Assembly: GCF_014643695.1 (NCBI RefSeq)
Contig: NZ_BMJY01000006.1
Location: 1 to 64,000, forward strand
Direction: 5' to 3'
Length of the DNA: 64,000 nucleotides
Source of the DNA: Microbacterium album
GTDB lineage: Bacteria; Actinomycetota; Actinomycetes; Actinomycetales; Microbacteriaceae
The notes beneath the pieces were generated by a model. The model saw nothing but the letters and a program-made list of their open reading frames with translations, did not search any database and was not told the DNA's origin. This document shows positions 1-7,435 of the stretch, in pieces. Within the stretch, counting starts at the first letter, position 1. Each line of letters starts with the position of its first letter. Both the position numbers and the translations under genes were made by a program.

Positions 1-32
1 TCCTCCGGGATCCTCTTCGGCATGATCAACAT
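1..32 (-). CDS. Transposase OrfA, N-terminal fragment (runs off the window)
   Basis: On the minus strand an ATG at 32 (or a second in-frame ATG at 23) follows a GGAAGGAAG purine run and opens a frame reading MLIMPKRIPE before the window ends. The position, about 50 nt inside the putative IS end, matches where orfA starts in IS3-family elements, and MPKRIPE resembles the start of their small HTH protein. Only ten codons are visible, so this is a positional call. Confidence 0.35.
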   Translation of the reverse strand, partial: MLIMPKRIPE

Positions 33-80
33 CTTCCTTCCAGACTCGAAAGGAAGCGGCATCAAACCGGGGACGGTTCA
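1..80 (-). mobile_element. End of an IS3-family (IS6110-like) insertion sequence, partial
   Basis: Read on the minus strand from 80, the sequence begins TGAACCGTCCCCGG, very close to the TGAACCGCCCCGG terminal sequence I recall for IS6110 and related IS3-family elements. It is followed by a short purine-rich leader and a translation start, as at the left end of such elements. The rest of the element lies outside the window. The terminal TGA coincides with the hipA stop codon (78-80), so the insertion sits exactly at the hipA 3' end. The family call rests on the terminal sequence and start-codon spacing only. Confidence 0.6.
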
Positions 81-1346
81 CTGTGTGTATGTGGCGTGCG
101 CGTAGAGCGTGACGGCGGGGAGCGCTTTCAGGCGATCGGGGAGCGGTTCGGTGGCGACGGCGACGGCGGGCTGGAGGCGTGCGGCGATCTGAAGGGCGAA
201 CTCCCGCAGGTGTCCTTCGGCAAGTCCTGCGTCGGCTTCCAGGCGTCGGATGCTGTCGGCGTTGAAGGTGCCGAGGGTGTTCGCCCCGTCGACGGCGAAG
301 GCGAGCTCGACGTTGTCGAAGACGGCAGGGTCGTGAGCGAGGACTTGCTCTCGCTGCTTGAACGGGAGCGAGCTGTTGAGATCATAGAAGGGGGCGAGCA
401 CGCTACGACCGGGAACATGGGTGAGGGAGTAGTTCTTGGAGTGGCCGTCGTTGTGACCGATGGTCCAAGATAAGACGTGCAGCTTCGCGAACCGCTCCTT
501 GGCGCTCTTGGCGTCGGCGGCGCTGAGGTTGCGGTCGAAGACCGTGAAGATGTCGCGGTAGCCGGGGCCGCCGTCGGACTCGTACTTCTGAACGTGCGAG
601 GTCCCGGTGGCTTGCGCGAGGTCTTCCTGGTGGAGTCGGCCGATGGCGCCTTTGTCGTCGAAGCGGTCGAAGCGCTCCACGATGAGGACGTGCTCGCCGT
701 CGAACTCGGCGATCACGGATGCGGCTGCGTCGATCCCGAGCAGGCGCGCGACCTGTAGGGTGATGTGCTCGGTGACGTCGGATCCGGGCAGCGGCTGGAT
801 GCCCGGCTTGAATATATGTGTCGACGGCTGCCGCCCAGACGGCTCGAACCACTGGCCGTCGCGAAGGGCGAGCGCGAACTTCCCCTGAGCGCCGGCGAGT
901 GAGAACCCTTCTTCGGCGGCGCGGTGCTGCAGCCAGTCGGAGTCGTCTCGGCGGATCTGCCGGATCCGGTCGCCGATCTCCCTCTCGGTGAGCGGCGTCA
1001 GGTTCTCCTCCTGCCTGGGTGATGTGCCTGCGGGGTAGAACTCGAGCGCGCCGGCGACATCGGCGCCGTGGACAGAGAGCAGGTCGAAGGTGCTGTCGCT
1101 GGTCAGCTTCGCTTCCCGCGCCCAGCGGGAACGAACGTCAGCGCGGTCGGGCAGGAGGTTGTCGAGGAACCGCTTGGTGTCGTCGTTCCCGAAGGCGGGT
1201 GTGACGACGGGGAGTGTCACTGAGATGGGGACGGGGCTGTCCGAGTGGACGTACTCGGGCAGGTAGCGCAGCTGCAGATTCTCGCCTCGCCGGGTGATCG
1301 TGGCGACGTGGGCATCGTAGAGGTACACGTCGAGGGCGCGGATCAT
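78..1346 (-). CDS. hipA: HipA-type serine/threonine kinase toxin
   Basis: Toxin of a type II HipBA module. HipA of E. coli phosphorylates GltX and stalls translation, giving persistence; the target here is unknown. The 422 residues contain the N-terminal HipA_N region and a PI3K-like kinase core. FSLAGAQGK carries Ser149, equivalent to the autophosphorylated Ser150 of E. coli. HNDGHSKN carries the catalytic Asp300, and PFYDLNSS the metal-binding Asp322. All key residues are present, so the kinase looks active. The ATG overlaps the hipB stop by 4 bp (ATGA), so the genes are translationally coupled. The stop codon TGA (78-80) is also the terminal TGA of an adjoining IS end, so the native C terminus may have been trimmed or altered. 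G+C is lower than in the core genes to the right. Confidence 0.9.
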   Translation of the reverse strand: MIRALDVYLYDAHVATITRRGENLQLRYLPEYVHSDSPVPISVTLPVVTPAFGNDDTKRFLDNLLPDRADVRSRWAREAKLTSDSTFDLLSVHGADVAGALEFYPAGTSPRQEENLTPLTEREIGDRIRQIRRDDSDWLQHRAAEEGFSLAGAQGKFALALRDGQWFEPSGRQPSTHIFKPGIQPLPGSDVTEHITLQVARLLGIDAAASVIAEFDGEHVLIVERFDRFDDKGAIGRLHQEDLAQATGTSHVQKYESDGGPGYRDIFTVFDRNLSAADAKSAKERFAKLHVLSWTIGHNDGHSKNYSLTHVPGRSVLAPFYDLNSSLPFKQREQVLAHDPAVFDNVELAFAVDGANTLGTFNADSIRRLEADAGLAEGHLREFALQIAARLQPAVAVATEPLPDRLKALPAVTLYAHATYTQ

Positions 1347-1930
1347 TCGATAGCCCCTGCGGCATCCGGGTCAGTATCCGCTTGGCCCTCCGCGGTGGGC
1401 GGGGAGTCGGCGTCCACCGCTCTCGGCGGATTGATGAGGACGGAGCCGGGGATGGCGAGATGCTCGGTGAGTCCGCGGGAGGCTTCGCGGAGGGAGGCGA
1501 GTGTGGCGGGGTCGAGGTTGGCTTCGACCTGCTTCAGGAGGCCAGGGGCGTCGATCTTGGGCAGAAGCGAGGGGTCGATCTGGGGGAGCGAGCCAAGGAT
1601 CTGCTTGTTGAGCGCCTCGGGTGTGCCCGAGCCGATCAGTGGTGTGATGCGCTTGCTGAGGGCGTCGGCCGCGGCCTGGGCGGCGCCTCTCGGGGCGACT
1701 GTGGCGGGAGCAGCGGTGCGGCGGTCGGTGGTGGCGTCCAGGTGGATGCCGAGGTGGTCGAGGATGAGGAGCACCGTGTCGAAGGAGGTGCCACCGTTGC
1801 CGCGTTCGAGGCGGGCGAGGGACTGGCGGGTGATGCCGACGGCGTCGGCGACGTCCTGCTGGGTAAGCGTCCGCTGGACGCGGGCGTTCTTGACCAGGCG
1901 GGCGAGGTCTGATGGTGTCTGCAACTTCAC
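1343..1930 (-). CDS. hipB: HipB-type XRE-family antitoxin/repressor
   Basis: Antitoxin and autorepressor partner of HipA. The GTG start at 1930 is chosen because AAGGGAGGGG lies five bases upstream. Residues about 8-65 form an XRE/Cro helix-turn-helix (TLTQQDVADAVGITRQSLAR). At 195 residues it is twice the length of E. coli HipB (88). The Pro/Ala-rich C-terminal extension has no domain I recognise and ends in an acidic tail; it may be the HipA-contacting part, which is inference. The gene is first in the operon, with hipA overlapping its end. Upstream DNA has repeated A-tract motifs that could be its operators. Confidence 0.85.
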   Translation of the reverse strand: MKLQTPSDLARLVKNARVQRTLTQQDVADAVGITRQSLARLERGNGGTSFDTVLLILDHLGIHLDATTDRRTAAPATVAPRGAAQAAADALSKRITPLIGSGTPEALNKQILGSLPQIDPSLLPKIDAPGLLKQVEANLDPATLASLREASRGLTEHLAIPGSVLINPPRAVDADSPPTAEGQADTDPDAAGAIE

Positions 1931-2296
1931 GCGGACCCCTCCCTTCGTGTTTGGAAAATAGCACCAGAGCTGTTGTTAGAAAAATCTACCACCGGGCAGA
2001 TGTGAGGTAAATAGAACATGCAGCTGATGTGCGAAAAATATCACACCTCCCCCCGGGTGCGATGGCAGGCCGAAAAGGAAGGAGGAACCCCGCTGCGACC
2101 CGAGGTCGAGACGGCCACCACCTCAACGACGTCGGCGGGGCGCGGCTCGGCAGCGACAGCGCCGCGGCCGCCAACCGTGGGAACGACCTGGTAACAGAAC
2201 ATCTGTGCGCACCGGTTCTCAGCTGTTCCGAGGTGTACCCAGCTGCCGCGAGATCACGCGGTTGCAGGCATCGACGGCGGCGGCCCGAACTCCCGA
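1931..2296. other. Intergenic region upstream of hipBA
   Basis: There is no convincing gene in these 366 bases. The left 120 bases hold the hipB ribosome binding site and the A-tract repeats listed separately. From about 2050 to 2296 I see only G+C-rich sequence of no recognised kind, ending at the tRNA-like fragment. Short frames that cross it lack a ribosome binding site and read into the tRNA fragment. Confidence 0.5.
1947..2047. promoter_or_regulatory. Candidate HipB operator repeats
   Basis: Three related A-tract motifs stand in the same orientation upstream of hipB: GTGTTTGGAAAATAGCACC (1947-1965), TTAGAAAAATCTACC (1976-1990) and GTGCGAAAAATATCACACC (2029-2047). A shared pattern is GAAAA(A)T followed three to four bases later by (C/T)ACC. 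The last copy is also a partial dyad (GTGCGA / TCACAC around six bases) and the middle one has TAGA/TCTA arms. HipB proteins bind spaced dyads upstream of their own operon, so this is the expected place. They stand out as AT-rich islands in high-G+C DNA. Confidence 0.45.
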
Positions 2297-2470
2297 TCAG
2301 GGTTCGAATCCCACCGTCACCGCCACGGATCTGAGCCGGTCGTTCCGGTGGGTGGTGACGGGTGACGGTGCTGAGTCGTACTCGCTGGCGGAGGTGTAGT
2401 GCTCCGCGCCCACACGTTCCTCGACGTACTCCTTGAGGTGGTCCGGGAGCGAGACGTTCATCGTGGCCAT
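2297..2470 (-). pseudogene. parD: Truncated ParD-type antitoxin fused to junction sequence
   Basis: The ATG at 2470 lies 5 bp after the stop of the transglutaminase-like gene. The first 31 codons read MATMNVSLPDHLKEYVEE and continue to SASEY, the typical ParD N terminus (ribbon-helix-helix DNA-binding strand and first helix). Family members then continue with VRDLIRRD-like sequence. Here the similarity stops abruptly near 2378 and 26 unrelated residues follow, the last ones encoded by the tRNA-like fragment, before a stop at 2297. No parE toxin is present. I infer that an integration or deletion event removed the 3' half of parD and its toxin. Confidence 0.65.
2300..2325 (+). repeat. tRNA-Ser 3' fragment, probable attachment-site (att) scar
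   Basis: The sequence starts GGGTTCGAATCCC and continues to CCGTCACCGCCA. It reproduces the T-loop, T-stem 3' side, acceptor 3' half CGTCACC, discriminator G and CCA of a serine tRNA (acceptor GGTGACG/CGTCACC). The 5' half of the tRNA is absent, and the T-stem pairing breaks just left of GGG (CA opposite AC), as expected where identity to the real tRNA ends. Such 3' tRNA duplications mark the ends of integrative elements. It separates the hipBA/IS segment from the core genes. Confidence 0.65.
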
Positions 2471-2475
2471 GCGGG

Positions 2476-4773
2476 TCACCGGCGCCGGGGGCGGGCCACG
2501 AGCGAGCGCGGCGCGAGGGTCGCCCAGAGCCGGGTGCGGCCGGCGGGCAGCAGGGCGTGCCGTACTCGGCGCAGGGCGCCCGATAGGCCCAGGGTCGCGG
2601 GGGCAGCCCAGCCCTCGCGTGGCTCCGCGGGCCCGAAGCTGGCGCGCTCGATGCCCGTCACGAGAGGCCGCACTGCGTCCTCGGGGACGCCGCGGTCGTT
2701 GACCAGCCGCGTGCCGAACGCGCGCGGCGATTCGCTCTCGTCCAGTCGCATTCCCGCGTCGATCGCGAGGGCGCGCAGTTCGCGCCATGCTGCGGCGGCG
2801 TCGCCGGACCCGGCCGCGCGCAGACGGCGGTTCCATCGCACGGCGCGGATGGCGGCGGGGGCCGCGAGGATGATGAGAGCCGCGAGCACGACGCCGAGGA
2901 CCGGAGGCGCGCTGCTCGCCCCGGGGCCGCGCGCCTCGGGGGCGGCCCCCTCGACATCCTCTCGCTCGGGGGCGGCCTCCGACGTGGACGCAGGGGTCGG
3001 GGCAGCCGACGGGGTGATGAGCGGCTCGTCGTCCTCCCGGGGCGCGGAGGCGGGGCTGAACGACGTCGGCGCTCCGAGCGTCGCGGTCGGCTCGAACGGG
3101 ATCCACCCGATGCCGCGCAGATGCACCTCGGGCCACGCGTGCAGCTGAGAGCCCGCGACCGAGTAGACGGCCTGGTCGTCGATCAGCTCTCCCGTGCGCG
3201 TGCCCGGCAGATACCCGACGACGACGCGCGCGGGCAGCCCGAGGGTCCGCGCCATCACGGCGAAGGTCGACGCGAAGTGGACGCAGTAGCCGCGGCGGAC
3301 GTCGAGGAATCGCTCGATGGCGTCCAGGCCGGAACCGTCGAACCCGTCCTCCACGGGTGCCTCGAGCGAGTAGCGGAAGCTTCCTCCGCGGAACCAGGAC
3401 TGCAGCGCCACGAGGGCGTCGTACGCATTGTCGGTGCCCGCGGTCACCTCGACGGCGAGCTCGCGGATCTGCGGCGGAACGTCCGGGGGCAGGAGCAGCG
3501 CCTCCGGCGACAGCTCCGCGGAGTCCCCGACGCCGGTCACACGGAAGCCGTCGGCGCCCAGGCTGCGGCGTACCGCGGACTGAGCCTCCTCGCGCGTGGG
3601 CTGGGGCACGTGCGACCGCACCTCGTAGGACTGGCCGAGGGATGAGCCGGAGGGCGTGAAGATCGTGCGGTTCGCCGCGTTGACGCTCCAGGGACCCGAC
3701 GTTCCCGTGACCTCGACCGCGGGGTAGGGGACGGGTAGGTACTCGCTCGTCAGGCCGGTGACGGTGATCGTCGTGACGCGCTCCATCACGCCGACGCTCG
3801 TATCGACGGGGAGGAACGACAGGTCGTCCGGTGGAGCCTCGTCGGGCGCCCAGGACTCGCCGTCGAACTGCGTGAGCGTGGCGACGCGGAGGTAGGGTGC
3901 CCCGCCGGCGTCGCTGCGCACCCGCAGCACCTCGACCTCGGCGGGCCGCCGCAGGTCGCTGCCGAGATCGAGGGTCGCGTCGATGCGGGAGGTGGCGCCC
4001 ACGCCGGACCCGCCTTGCAGCGCCACGGGCGCGAACGGCGCGAGAACGACGCCCGCGACCACGGCGCCCGCCGCCAGCGCCGCGGCCCACCCGGTCGCGA
4101 GGGCGCCGCGGGCGACACGGGGCTCGCGCAGCCGCATGTCGGCCGCAGCCATCCACAGCACTGCGGCCGCCAGCAGCGCCGCGGGAAGGAGGTCGGCGCC
4201 CCGCGGGACGGCGAGCTGGGGCGCGATGAACGCGGCGATGAGCGGGACGGCCGCCGCGATCGGCGTGCGTGTGGCCCGCCCGAGCAGTTCCACCGCGAGC
4301 GCGAGCAGGCCCGCGGCGGCGATCAGCGTGAATGACAGGGCCTCGCCGGGATGGAGGGGCGCGATGCCCTCCAGCAGCTGCTGGCTCGCGAGGCTCAGCA
4401 GGAGCGGAAGGTCGCGGATGACCGGAGGCGTGGGCAGGATGCCGAGCAGTGCGTCCGGGTGATCGGTGGCCGCCGTCGCGCACAGGGCCCACGCGAGGAG
4501 CTGCGCGGCCGCCACGGCGGCGGCCGGCAGACGGGTCATGCGCAGGAGCCAGCCCAGGAGCAGCACGAAGGCGACGGTCGCGACGGCCCCGGCGAGCCAG
4601 ACGGGCACGATGAGCCGGGTGAGGGGCACGAGCGCGGTGATCGTCGCGACCCCGACGCTCGCCGACAGCGCGAGCTCGCCGAGGGGTCGCCGGCCGGGTC
4701 GGGCGGCTGACCGCGCACCCGGTCGGGGCGACGGGGGCGAAGCAGCGGGACGCGTCGCCGTGAGCTCGGTCAC
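2476..4773 (-). CDS. TgpA-like membrane transglutaminase-domain protein
   Basis: A 765-residue membrane protein with an N-terminal block of hydrophobic segments (about residues 30-250, DUF3488/TgpA type), an external transglutaminase-like core and a final membrane helix (about 605-630) followed by a DUF4129-like cytoplasmic tail. The thiol-protease-type triad region is present: Cys497 in RRGYCVHFAS, His545 in QLHAWPEV and an acidic residue in PFEPT (Glu561, where some relatives have Asp). The start is the GTG at 4773, whose GTGA overlaps the stop of the DUF58 gene. It is the last gene of a MoxR/DUF58/transglutaminase operon, an arrangement widespread in actinobacteria and thought to act in envelope protein assembly; the substrate is unknown. 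Confidence 0.85.
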   Translation of the reverse strand: MTELTATRPAASPPSPRPGARSAARPGRRPLGELALSASVGVATITALVPLTRLIVPVWLAGAVATVAFVLLLGWLLRMTRLPAAAVAAAQLLAWALCATAATDHPDALLGILPTPPVIRDLPLLLSLASQQLLEGIAPLHPGEALSFTLIAAAGLLALAVELLGRATRTPIAAAVPLIAAFIAPQLAVPRGADLLPAALLAAAVLWMAAADMRLREPRVARGALATGWAAALAAGAVVAGVVLAPFAPVALQGGSGVGATSRIDATLDLGSDLRRPAEVEVLRVRSDAGGAPYLRVATLTQFDGESWAPDEAPPDDLSFLPVDTSVGVMERVTTITVTGLTSEYLPVPYPAVEVTGTSGPWSVNAANRTIFTPSGSSLGQSYEVRSHVPQPTREEAQSAVRRSLGADGFRVTGVGDSAELSPEALLLPPDVPPQIRELAVEVTAGTDNAYDALVALQSWFRGGSFRYSLEAPVEDGFDGSGLDAIERFLDVRRGYCVHFASTFAVMARTLGLPARVVVGYLPGTRTGELIDDQAVYSVAGSQLHAWPEVHLRGIGWIPFEPTATLGAPTSFSPASAPREDDEPLITPSAAPTPASTSEAAPEREDVEGAAPEARGPGASSAPPVLGVVLAALIILAAPAAIRAVRWNRRLRAAGSGDAAAAWRELRALAIDAGMRLDESESPRAFGTRLVNDRGVPEDAVRPLVTGIERASFGPAEPREGWAAPATLGLSGALRRVRHALLPAGRTRLWATLAPRSLVARPRRR

Positions 4774-6128
4774 TGCCACGGAGCCCCCGTTCCCCGGCGT
4801 GCGTGGTGCTCCCGGGTTCCGGTGGGAGTGCGGGTTCCCGCCGCGGCATGCTCTCCGATCGCGGCGGCCCACGTCGCCTCCACGTCGCCGCCGAGGTGAG
4901 CAGTGTGCCAGCCTGCGCGGGAGGCATGATCGAGCACGTCCGGATCCGTCCCGGCCGCGAGCAGCAGGGACCGCGGGGAACGCGCCGCGACCGACCCGAG
5001 ACCGGCGACGTCGTCGTGGCTCAGGCCGCGGGCCACGAGGATGACCGGTGCGGAGGCCGCCTCGCCGAGTGCGCTCGCCAGGCCGGGCAGGGCATCGCCG
5101 GGCACCGGTTCCACACCCGCGAAGGCGACGAGCATCCCCTCGACATCCTCGGGCCCCCCGACCAGCGCGAGCAGGACGCCCTCAGAGTCCATCACGTCGA
5201 CGGAATATCCGTCGCGCACGAGGCTCCAGGCCGCCGACACGCACATCGTCACGGCCGACTCGAACTCCGGGTCCTGGCCCTGCGCCGCGTGCCTCCCCCA
5301 GCGGGCGCCGCTGCGGTCGATCACGACGACCGCCCGGGGCGTCGTCTCTCGCTCCTCCTCCCGGACCATGAGCTCGTCGTGTCGCGCCGACGCCCGCCAG
5401 TGGATGCGCCGCATCGAGTCGCCGGGCGCGTAGGGCCGCGGGATCAGGTTGTCGGCCCCCTGCCCGTGCCGGTCCGCGGCGGACCGGGCGCCCCCGGTCG
5501 CCGCGGGGGCGCCGGGAAGCGGCGGAAGCGGGACGACGGCGGGGACGACGCTCACCGGCGTGCGCTCGCCGGCGGGCCGACGGAGCCGCACGAGCCCGAA
5601 GGGGTCGGAGGACTCCGCCATGAGGGGGCCGATGGCATGACGTCCACGGCGCATTCCCACGACGGCATAGGAGGCCTGGGTGGTGTCGCGCGCGCCGGCC
5701 GACAGGGGACCGGATGCCCCCGACGCCTCGAGGGCCGCGAGCGCGTCCGGAAGCGCATCGCGCCAGGCGCCGCCGGGGATCGGGCGGGCCGACAGTGACA
5801 GGCTCAGGCGGACATGCGACACGCCTCCCACCCGCGCGACCTCCGTCGACAGCGACCGCCGCACGTCCGTCACGCGTCCGGCGAGCAGGAGGCCCACGCC
5901 GGCTCCGGCCACCAGCGTCAGGAGCGTCAGCCCCAGCACGGCGAGCTCCACACGGGCGAGCGCGTACGCGGCGACGAGACAAGCCGTGCCCACCACCACG
6001 GCCGATGCACCGCGGAGAGTCAGCGGGCCACGGGCCCGCGCGCGACGCCGCGCCCCACGGAGCACCGCCGCGGGAACGAGGCCCGGCGTGCCCTCCGTGC
6101 CGGGGCCGACAGGAGCTGCAGACGCCAT
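4770..6128 (-). CDS. DUF58 domain protein
   Basis: A 452-residue protein with two hydrophobic segments near the N terminus (about residues 40-85) and a C-terminal DUF58/von Willebrand A-like region. The diagnostic DUF58 motif is visible as YAPGDSMRRIHWRASAR, followed by VVVIDRSG, which resembles a MIDAS strand. DUF58 proteins are regular partners of MoxR AAA+ ATPases, which are thought to insert metal or remodel the vWA domain. It starts with ATG 5 bp after the moxR stop and overlaps the next gene by 4 bp, so all three are co-transcribed. Exact role unknown. Confidence 0.85.
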   Translation of the reverse strand: MASAAPVGPGTEGTPGLVPAAVLRGARRRARARGPLTLRGASAVVVGTACLVAAYALARVELAVLGLTLLTLVAGAGVGLLLAGRVTDVRRSLSTEVARVGGVSHVRLSLSLSARPIPGGAWRDALPDALAALEASGASGPLSAGARDTTQASYAVVGMRRGRHAIGPLMAESSDPFGLVRLRRPAGERTPVSVVPAVVPLPPLPGAPAATGGARSAADRHGQGADNLIPRPYAPGDSMRRIHWRASARHDELMVREEERETTPRAVVVIDRSGARWGRHAAQGQDPEFESAVTMCVSAAWSLVRDGYSVDVMDSEGVLLALVGGPEDVEGMLVAFAGVEPVPGDALPGLASALGEAASAPVILVARGLSHDDVAGLGSVAARSPRSLLLAAGTDPDVLDHASRAGWHTAHLGGDVEATWAAAIGEHAAAGTRTPTGTREHHARRGTGAPWQ

Positions 6129-6133
6129 GACGG

Positions 6134-7105
6134 TCAGCGGGTCGCGAGGGGAACGCGGATCGACGTGGCGATCTGCTCGAGGATCTGGGGCACCGGGTCG
6201 CCCGCGCGGCGGCCTCCCGCCGTGCTGCGGGAGGGGATGAGGCGGTGCGCGAACACGGGTTCGAGCAGGTCGGTGATGTCGTCCGGGATGACGTAACCGC
6301 GCCCGTCGAGCGCCGCCCACACCTTCGCCGCCCGCACGAGCTGCAGCGTCGCCCGCGGGCTCGCGCCGAGTCTCAGGTCCGCGTGAGAGCGCGTGGCCTG
6401 GGCGATCGCGACCGCGTACTCCTCGATCGCAGGCGCGACGTGCACCGAGCGCGCGAACCGGATCAGCGAGGCCACCTCCCGCACCGTCACGACGGGACGC
6501 AGAGCCGCGAGGGGGTTCTCGGTGTCCCGCTGGCGCAGCATGAGCGCCTCGGCCTGCGCATCCGGGTAGCCCATCGAGATCCGCATCATGAAGCGGTCCC
6601 GCTGGGCCTCGGGCAGGGGATAGGTCCCCTCCATCTCGAGCGGGTTCTGGGTCGCGACGACGAGGAACGGATCCGGCAGCCGGTGCGAGCGGCCGTCCAC
6701 GGTCACCTGGCGCTCCTCCATGGCCTCGAGCAGGGCCGACTGCGTCTTGGGCGACGACCGGTTGATCTCGTCCGCGATGACGAGGTTCGCGAATACGGCG
6801 CCGGGCGTGAAGGTGAACTCGCGCGTGGCCGGGTTGAACACCGACACCCCGGTGACATCGCTGGGCAGCAGATCGGGAGTGAACTGGATGCGGCGCACCT
6901 CGGCATGGATGGACGCGGCGATCGCCCGGGCGAGCACCGTCTTCCCGACCCCCGGGACGTCCTCGATCAGCAGGTGGCCCTCGGCGAGCAGGGCGACCAG
7001 GGTGCTGCGCACCGCCTGCGGCTTGCCATCGATGACCCCGCCCACGGCCCGAAGGATCTCGTCGGTCGCCTGCCGGAAGCGTTCGGCGGTGATCGGCTCG
7101 CTCAC
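6134..7105 (-). CDS. MoxR-family AAA+ ATPase
   Basis: A 323-residue AAA+ chaperone-like ATPase, first gene of the operon with DUF58 and the transglutaminase protein. Walker A is EDVPGVGKTVLAR (residues 48-60), Walker B is VIADEINR, and the family-typical VATQNPLEMEGTYPLPEAQ and DRFMMR (sensor/arginine finger) segments follow. The start is GTG at 7105 with GGGAG about seven bases upstream; a longer frame to 7474 runs antisense through the SRP RNA and is not used. MoxR proteins remodel vWA-domain partners, here presumably the DUF58 protein. Confidence 0.92.
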   Translation of the reverse strand: MSEPITAERFRQATDEILRAVGGVIDGKPQAVRSTLVALLAEGHLLIEDVPGVGKTVLARAIAASIHAEVRRIQFTPDLLPSDVTGVSVFNPATREFTFTPGAVFANLVIADEINRSSPKTQSALLEAMEERQVTVDGRSHRLPDPFLVVATQNPLEMEGTYPLPEAQRDRFMMRISMGYPDAQAEALMLRQRDTENPLAALRPVVTVREVASLIRFARSVHVAPAIEEYAVAIAQATRSHADLRLGASPRATLQLVRAAKVWAALDGRGYVIPDDITDLLEPVFAHRLIPSRSTAGGRRAGDPVPQILEQIATSIRVPLATR

Positions 7106-7257
7106 GTGTGGACTCCCGTCGCTGCGGGGCCGCCGGCTGCGACGCAACGGTCCCCGCTCCCATCTTGCCCGAGTGGTGGGTTGCAGGCACCGCTGCGATT
7201 CCGGACACCGCCCCCGGCGCGGTCCCCCTCCCCGCCGAGGCGAGTTAGACTGGCGAC

Positions 7258-7347
7258 AGCTCTCCGCGTGACGGCATCCAGGCCAACTCCCCCAGGACGG
7301 AAACGTAGCAAGGGTAACCGGGCTCTGCCGGGTGCGCGGAGAGTCTT
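7258..7347 (+). ncRNA. ffs: 4.5S signal recognition particle RNA (small bacterial type)
   Basis: A G+C-rich hairpin RNA: CTCTCCGCG (7260-7268) pairs with CGCGGAGAG (7335-7343). The apical part carries the conserved SRP core around CCAGGACGGAAACGTAGCA, with a GGAA tetraloop and the asymmetric AGCA internal loop that Ffh binds. A -10 box TAGACT at 7246-7251 places the 5' end near 7258, and a T-rich stretch (TCTTTACTTTT) follows the stem as terminator. It assembles with Ffh for co-translational membrane targeting. Confidence 0.9.
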
Positions 7348-7423
7348 TACTTTTCCCCGGTGCTGTGCCTTTTGCCACGCCTTTCCGGCTGCTCGCCCCC
7401 TCCCGCGACGCCGGCGACACACC

Positions 7424-7429
7424 TAGGCT
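7424..7429 (+). promoter_or_regulatory. Leaderless-type -10 box of pta
   Basis: TAGGCT lies six bases before the GTG start, so transcription should begin at or next to the start codon. The same spacing recurs upstream of many genes here: dnaX 15276-15281, mqo 22416-22421, tdk 25114-25119, HAD-IIB 27771-27776, VOC 30013-30018, ponA-like 34273-34278, tadA 37414-37419, holB 44923-44928, pncA 49099-49104, PEP-mutase-like 50518-50523, 54915-54920 and 55744-55749. Confidence 0.7.
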
Positions 7430-7435
7430 GGCCCC

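Noticed and set aside
2260..2325. Complete tRNA gene
   Set aside because: The T-loop and 3' acceptor half are present, but there is no 5' acceptor strand, D-arm or anticodon stem upstream and the T-stem is mispaired; a fragment only.
2029..2334. 101-codon plus-strand frame crossing the tRNA fragment
   Set aside because: No ribosome binding site or recognisable domain, Arg-rich tail, and it reads through the att-like sequence.
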